This document shows positions 58,331 through 64,000 of a DNA stretch of 64,000 bases, one piece after another; the first letter of the stretch is position 1, and each line of letters begins with the position of its first letter. Source of the stretch: Salticus scenicus (lineage: Eukaryota > Arthropoda > Arachnida > Araneae > Salticidae). Below the pieces are notes generated by a model that was given only the letters and a program-made list of their open reading frames with translations, was not told the origin of the DNA and searched no databases. A program made the translations under genes and the position numbers. The stretch is taken from NCBI GenBank assembly GCA_963930645.1, contig OZ005661.1:237637861-237701860 (forward strand), written 5' to 3'.

Positions 58331-61300
58331 AGCATCTCAATTAATACTATTGTTACACATAATTTGTGAAATCGAAGCACAGTTCAGAAAAGTTTATATA
58401 AAGCGAATTCTCAAAATTTTTTCTTAATGTAATGCGAAAATTTTTTTCTCTCTTATACGGCGTTATATGACATTCATTGTAATCATGCATATTAATTTTC
58501 ATGATATATTGTACAGTGAATTTTTATAACTGAAATCCAATAACATTCAATTTTTAATAATTCAATTATACTTATTTCTTATTAGATAGAAAATGTTAAA
58601 ATCATCTTACTTATTACTATTGTTACTCACACTTTCTGAAATGAAAGCAGAGTTTAGAAATGTTATATAACGCAAATTTTCAAAATTTTTACTGATGATT
58701 ACACAGCACTTTTCCTAATGTAATAATAATTTTTTTCTCTTATACGGCGTTATATGACATTCATTGTAACCATGCATATTATTTTTTGTAATATATTATA
58801 TAGTGATTATTATAACTGAAATCCAATAACATTGAATTTTTAGTCATTTTAAATATGTTTCTTTCATATCAAAAAGGATTTCAAAATGCTCAAAGAAACT
58901 TAATTGAGGATCATACATTCAAACCTTGTTTACTCCAAAAATAAAAAAGTTAATGATTCTTCTTTGAACTTAACATAAAAATTGTATGTCTACATATCTT
59001 TCTAGTTACATCTACACAATTTCCAAATATCTAAAAATAAATCTAAAGACTGATAATGAGGTTTTAAATTTAGTTATTTTATGATTTATTGGTTTTTCTG
59101 TAGTGTGAAAAATTGAATCCGAGGGAGAAAACACTGTTTGAAAGTTTACTCTTCAATTATTATTATTAATATACATAATTTGAAAAATGAAGCATAGTTT
59201 AAGAATGTTATATAACGCAAATTTTCAAAAATTTCATTAGTTGATTATGCAGCACATTTCTTAATGTAAAGAGAATGGATTTTTCTCTCTTATACGGCGT
59301 TATATGACATTCATTGTAATCATGCATATTAATTTTCGACATATATTTTATAATGATTATTATATTGAATTTTTAGTTATTTTTAATATGCTTCTTTCAT
59401 ATCAAAAAGGATTTCAAATTGCTCCTGAAACTTGATTATTACAATTATTATACGCAATTTGAAAAATGGGAGCACAGTTCAGAAATGTTATATAACGCAG
59501 ATTTTCAAAATTTTTGATTAGTTGCTTATGCAACACATTTTTTAATCCAAAAAGAATGGTTTTTTCTCTGTTATACGGTGTTATATGACATTCATTGCAA
59601 TCATGCATATTAATTTTCACAATGCATTGTATACTGATTTTTTTAACTGAAATTCAATAACATTGACTTTTTATTAATTTAATTATATTTCTTTCTTATT
59701 AGATAGAAAATGGTAAAATCATCTTAATTATTACTATTGTTACACATATTTCGTGAAATGCAAACATAGTTCTGGAATGTTATATAACGCAGATATTCAA
59801 AATTTTGATTAGTTGCTTATGCAGCACATTTCTTAATGTAAAGAGAATGGTTTTTCTCTCTTATACGGCTTTATATGACATTCATTGTAATCATGCATAC
59901 TTATAACTGAAGTCCAATAACACTGACTTTTTAATAATTTAATTATATTTCTCTCTTATAAGATAGAAAATGGTAAAATCATCTTAATTATTACTAATGT
60001 TACACAAATTTCGTTAAATGGAAGCATAATTTAGTAATGTTATATAACGCATACTTTCAAAATTTTGATTAGTTGCTTATGCAGCACATTTCTTAATGTA
60101 AAGAGAATGGATTTTTCTCTCTCATACGGCTTTATATGACATTCATTGTAATCATGCTTATTAATTTTTACAATACAGTGTATAATGACTCTTAACTGAA
60201 ATCCAATAACATTGATTTTTTAATAATTTAATTATATTTCTTTCTTGTTAGATAGAAAATGGTAAAATTATCTTAATTATTACTATTTTTATACTTATTT
60301 CGTGAAATGGAAGCATAATTTAGGAATGTTATATAACGCAGACTTTCAAAATTTAGATTAGTTGCTTATGCAACACATTTCTTAGTGCAAAGAGAATGAT
60401 TTTTTCTCTCTCATACGGCGTCATATGATATTCATTGCAATCATGCATATTAATTTTCACAATACATTGTATACTGATTTTTATAACTGAAATTAAATAA
60501 CATTGACTTTTTATTAATTTAATTATATTTCTTTCTTATTCGATAGAAAATGGTAAAATCATCTTAATTATTACTATTGTTACACTTATTTCGTGAAATG
60601 CAAACATAGTTCAGGAATGTTATATAACGCAGATTTTCAAAATTTCGATTAGTTGCTTATGCAGCACATTTCTTAATGTAAAGAGAATGGTTTTTCTTTC
60701 TTAGACGGCGTTATATGACATTCATTGTAATCATGCATATTAATTTTCACAATTTATTTTATAGTGATTATTATATTGAAAATTTAGTCATTTAAAATAT
60801 GCTTCTTTCATATCAAAAAGGATTTCAAATTGCTCCTGAAACTTGCTAATTACAATTATTATATGCAATTTGAAAAATGGGAGAACAATCTAGGAATGTT
60901 ATATAACGCAGATTTCCAAAATTTTTGATTAATTGCTTATGCAACACATTTTTTAATCCAAAAAGAATGGTTTTTTCTCTGTTATACGGCGTTATATGAC
61001 ATTCAATGTAATCATGCATATTAATTTTCACAATGCATTGTATAGTGATTCTTATACCTGAAATCCAATAGCATTGGTTTTTTTAATAATTTAATTATAT
61101 TTCTTTCTTATTAGAAAGGAAATGGTAAAATCATCTTAATTATTACTATTGTTAAACATATTTAGTGAAATGGAAACATAGATTAGGAATGTTATATAAC
61201 GCAGATTTTCAAAATTTTGATTAGTTGCTTACGCAGCACATATCTTAATGTAAAGAGGATGGTTTTTCTCTCTTATACGGCGTTATATGACATTCAATAC

Positions 61301-64000
61301 TTATAACTGAAGTCCAATAGCATTGACTTTTTAGTAATTTAATTATATTTCACTCTTATTAGATAGCAAATGGTAAAATCATCTTAATTATTACTATTTT
61401 TATACTTATTTCGTGAAATGGAAGCATGGTTTAGGAATGTTATACAACGCAGATTTTCAAAATTCTGATTAGTTGCTAATGCAACACATTTCTTAATGTA
61501 AAGAGAATGGATTTTTCTCTCTTATACGGCGTGATATGACATTCATTGTAATCATGCGTATTAATTTTTACAATACACTCTATAATGATTCTTATAACGG
61601 AAATCCAATAACATTGATTTTTTAATAATTTAATTATATTTCTTTCTTGTTAGATAGAAAATGGTAATATTATCTTAATTATTACTATTTTTATACTTAT
61701 TTCGTGAAATGGAAGCATAATTTAGTGTTATATAACGCAGAATTTCAAAATTTAGATTAGTTGCTTATGCAACACATTTCTTAATGCAAAGAGAATGGTT
61801 TTTCCTCTCTCGTACGGCGTTATATGACATTCATTGTAATCATGCATATTAATTTTCACAATACAGTGTATACTGATTTTTATAACTGAAATTCAATAAC
61901 ATTTATTTTTTAATAATTTAATTATATTTCTTTCTTGTTAGATAGAAAATGGTAAAATTATCTTAATTATTACTATTTTTATACTTATTTCGTGAAATGG
62001 AAGCATAGTTTAGGAATGTTATATAACGCAGACTTTCAAAATTTTGATTAGTTGCTTATGCAGCACAATTCTTAATGTAAAGAGAATGGATTTTTCTCTC
62101 TTAGACGGCGTTATATGACATTCATAGTAATCATGCATATTAATTTTCACAATATATTTTATAGTGATTATTATATTGAATTATTAGTCATTTTAAATAT
62201 GCTTCTTTCATATCAAAAAGGATTTCAAATTGCTCCTGAAACTTGATAATTACAATTATTATACGCAATTTGAAAAATGGGAGCACAATCTAGGAATGTT
62301 ATATAACGCAGATTTTCAAAATTTTGATTAGTTGCTTATGCAACACATTTTTTAATAAAAAATGAATGGTTTTTTCTCTGTTATACGGCGTTATATGACA
62401 TTTATTGTAATCATGCATATGAATTTTCACAATACATTGTATACTGATTTTTATAACTGAACTTCAATAACATCGACTTTTTATTAATTTAATTATATTT
62501 CTTTCTTATTAGATAGAAAATGGTAAAATCATCTTAATTATTACTATTGTTACACTTATTTCGTGAAATGCAAATATAGTTCAGGAATGTTATATAACGC
62601 AGATTTTCCAAATTTTGATTAGTTGCTTATGCAGCACATTTCTTAATGTGAAGAGAATGGTTTTTCTCTCTTATACGGCGTTATATGACATTCATTGTAA
62701 TCATGCATACTTATAACTGAAGTCCAATAACATTGACTTTTTAATAATTTAATTATATTTCTCTCTTATTAGACAGAAAATGGTAAAATCATCTTAATTA
62801 TTATTATTGTTACACAAATTTCGTTAAATGGAAGCATAGTTTAGGAATGTTATACAACGCAGATTTTCAAAAATTTGATTAGTTGCTTATGCAGCACATT
62901 TCTTAATGTAAAGAAAATGGATTTTTCTCTTTTATACGGCGTTATATGACATTCATTGTAATCATGCGCATTAATTTTTACAATACATTGTATAATGATT
63001 CTTATAACTGAAATAAATGAACATACTTATAACTGATATAAATGAACATACTTATAACTGAAGTCCAATAACATTGACTTTTTAATAATTTAATTATATT
63101 TCTCTCTTATCAGAGAGAAAATGGTAAAATCATCTTAATTATTACTATTGTTACACAAATTTCGTTAAATGGAAGCATAGTTTAGGAATGTTATATAACG
63201 CAGACTTTCAAAATTTAGATTAGTTGTTTATGCAACACATTTCTTAGTGCAAAGAGAATGGTTTTTTCTCTCTCATACGGCGTCATATGATATTCATTGC
63301 AATCATGCATATTAATTTTCACAATACATTGTATACTGATTTTTATAACTGAAATTCAATAACATTGACTTTTTATTAATTTAATTATATTTCTTTCTTA
63401 TTAGATAGAAAATTGTAAAATCATCTTAATTATTACTATTGTTACACATATTTCGTGAAATGCAAACATAGTTCAGGAATGTTATATAACGCAGATTTTC
63501 AAAATTTCGATTAGTTGCTTATGCAGCACATTTCTTAATGTAAAGAGAATGGTTTTTCTCTCTTAGACGGCGTTATATGACATTCATTGTAATCATGCAT
63601 ATTAATTTTCACAATTTATTTTATAGTGATTATAATATTGAATTTTTAGTCATTTTAAATATGCTTCTTTCATATCAAAAAGGATTTCAAATTGGTCCTG
63701 AAACTTGATTATTACAAATATTAAACGCAATTTGAAAAATGGGAGCAGAGTCTTGGAATGTTATATAACGCAGATTTTCAAAAATTTAATTAGTTGCTTA
63801 TGCAACACATTTCTTAATGCAAAGAGAATGGTTTTTTCTCTCTCATACGGCGTTATATGACATTCATTGTAATAATGCATATTAATTTTTACAATACATT
63901 GTGTACTGATTTTTATAACTGAAATCCAATATCATTGACTTTTTATTAATTTAATTATATTTCTTTCTTATTAGATAGAAAATGGTAAAATCATCTTAAT
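58331..64000. repeat. AT-rich satellite, ~285-bp monomers in five-monomer higher-order units
   Basis: atgttatataacgcagattt recurs near 58662, 59207, 59487, 59779, 60039, 60328, 60619, 60898, 61191, 61439, 61727, 62018, 62298, 62589, 62849, 63190, 63481 and 63760. Each monomer also has tagttgcttatgcagcacat, tacggcgttatatgacattc and tcattgtaatcatgcatatt. Most spacings are 279-293 bp, with 248-260-bp deleted forms and a 341-bp form. A variant with ttgaaaaatgggagcacag recurs at 59487, 60898, 62298 and 63760, giving ~1.40-1.46-kb units. The left edge is diverged and the array continues past the window. Minus-strand frames in some monomers are incidental. Confidence 0.95.

Noticed and set aside
59414..59620. 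Recurrent minus-strand frame in satellite monomers (also 60846-61031)
   Set aside because: Open only in one monomer variant; satellite sequence with no coding signal.
1..64000. CRISPR array or bacterial operon
   Set aside because: Repeats are long, AT-rich and eukaryotic in type; no short-repeat/spacer pattern and no bacterial genes.

Overview
This is AT-rich intergenic DNA from an animal, most likely an arthropod and plausibly an arachnid. That assignment is an inference from the transposon set (copia with Drosophila-copia-style priming, Helitrons, Tc3-like, hAT, piggyBac-like and Penelope-like DNA) and from a short intronless ionotropic-receptor-like gene. No intact host gene was found. 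The only host-like coding sequence is the ionotropic receptor pseudogene at 11.0-12.3 kb (minus strand), which carries three frameshifts.

Layout: 0-3.9 kb is a tandem array with G-runs and AT microsatellites, including an apparently perfect 982-bp duplication. 7.6-10.1 kb is a second array, with a three-monomer-plus-spacer higher-order unit that decays leftwards. 11-17 kb holds the receptor pseudogene and several short inverted-repeat elements. 17.4-20.0 kb is a reversed, damaged Helitron. 22.8-37.9 kb is two related Helitrons joined head to tail; the first is split by a young 6.76-kb Ty1/copia element (identical-looking 963-bp LTRs, 5-bp target duplication). Its gag-pol frame is open except for one TGA, followed directly by CTAG, between integrase and reverse transcriptase. 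39.3-43.4 kb is a second head-to-tail Helitron pair.

44-57 kb is a graveyard of DNA elements: two TA-flanked TIR elements sharing a coding-like segment, two copies of a palindromic MITE, a hAT MITE, a piggyBac-like element that contains a Penelope-like fragment with a hammerhead-like fold, a foldback whose two arms each carry a hammerhead-like motif, a tRNA-derived SINE, a long inverted repeat with tRNA-like ends, and a dead Tc3-like transposon. 58.3-64 kb is the start of an AT-rich satellite of ~285-bp monomers in ~1.4-kb five-monomer higher-order units; it runs off the window end.

The most interesting points are the leaky-type stop in the copia pol gene, the hammerhead-like motifs, the two tandem Helitron junctions and the inverted tRNA-like termini.
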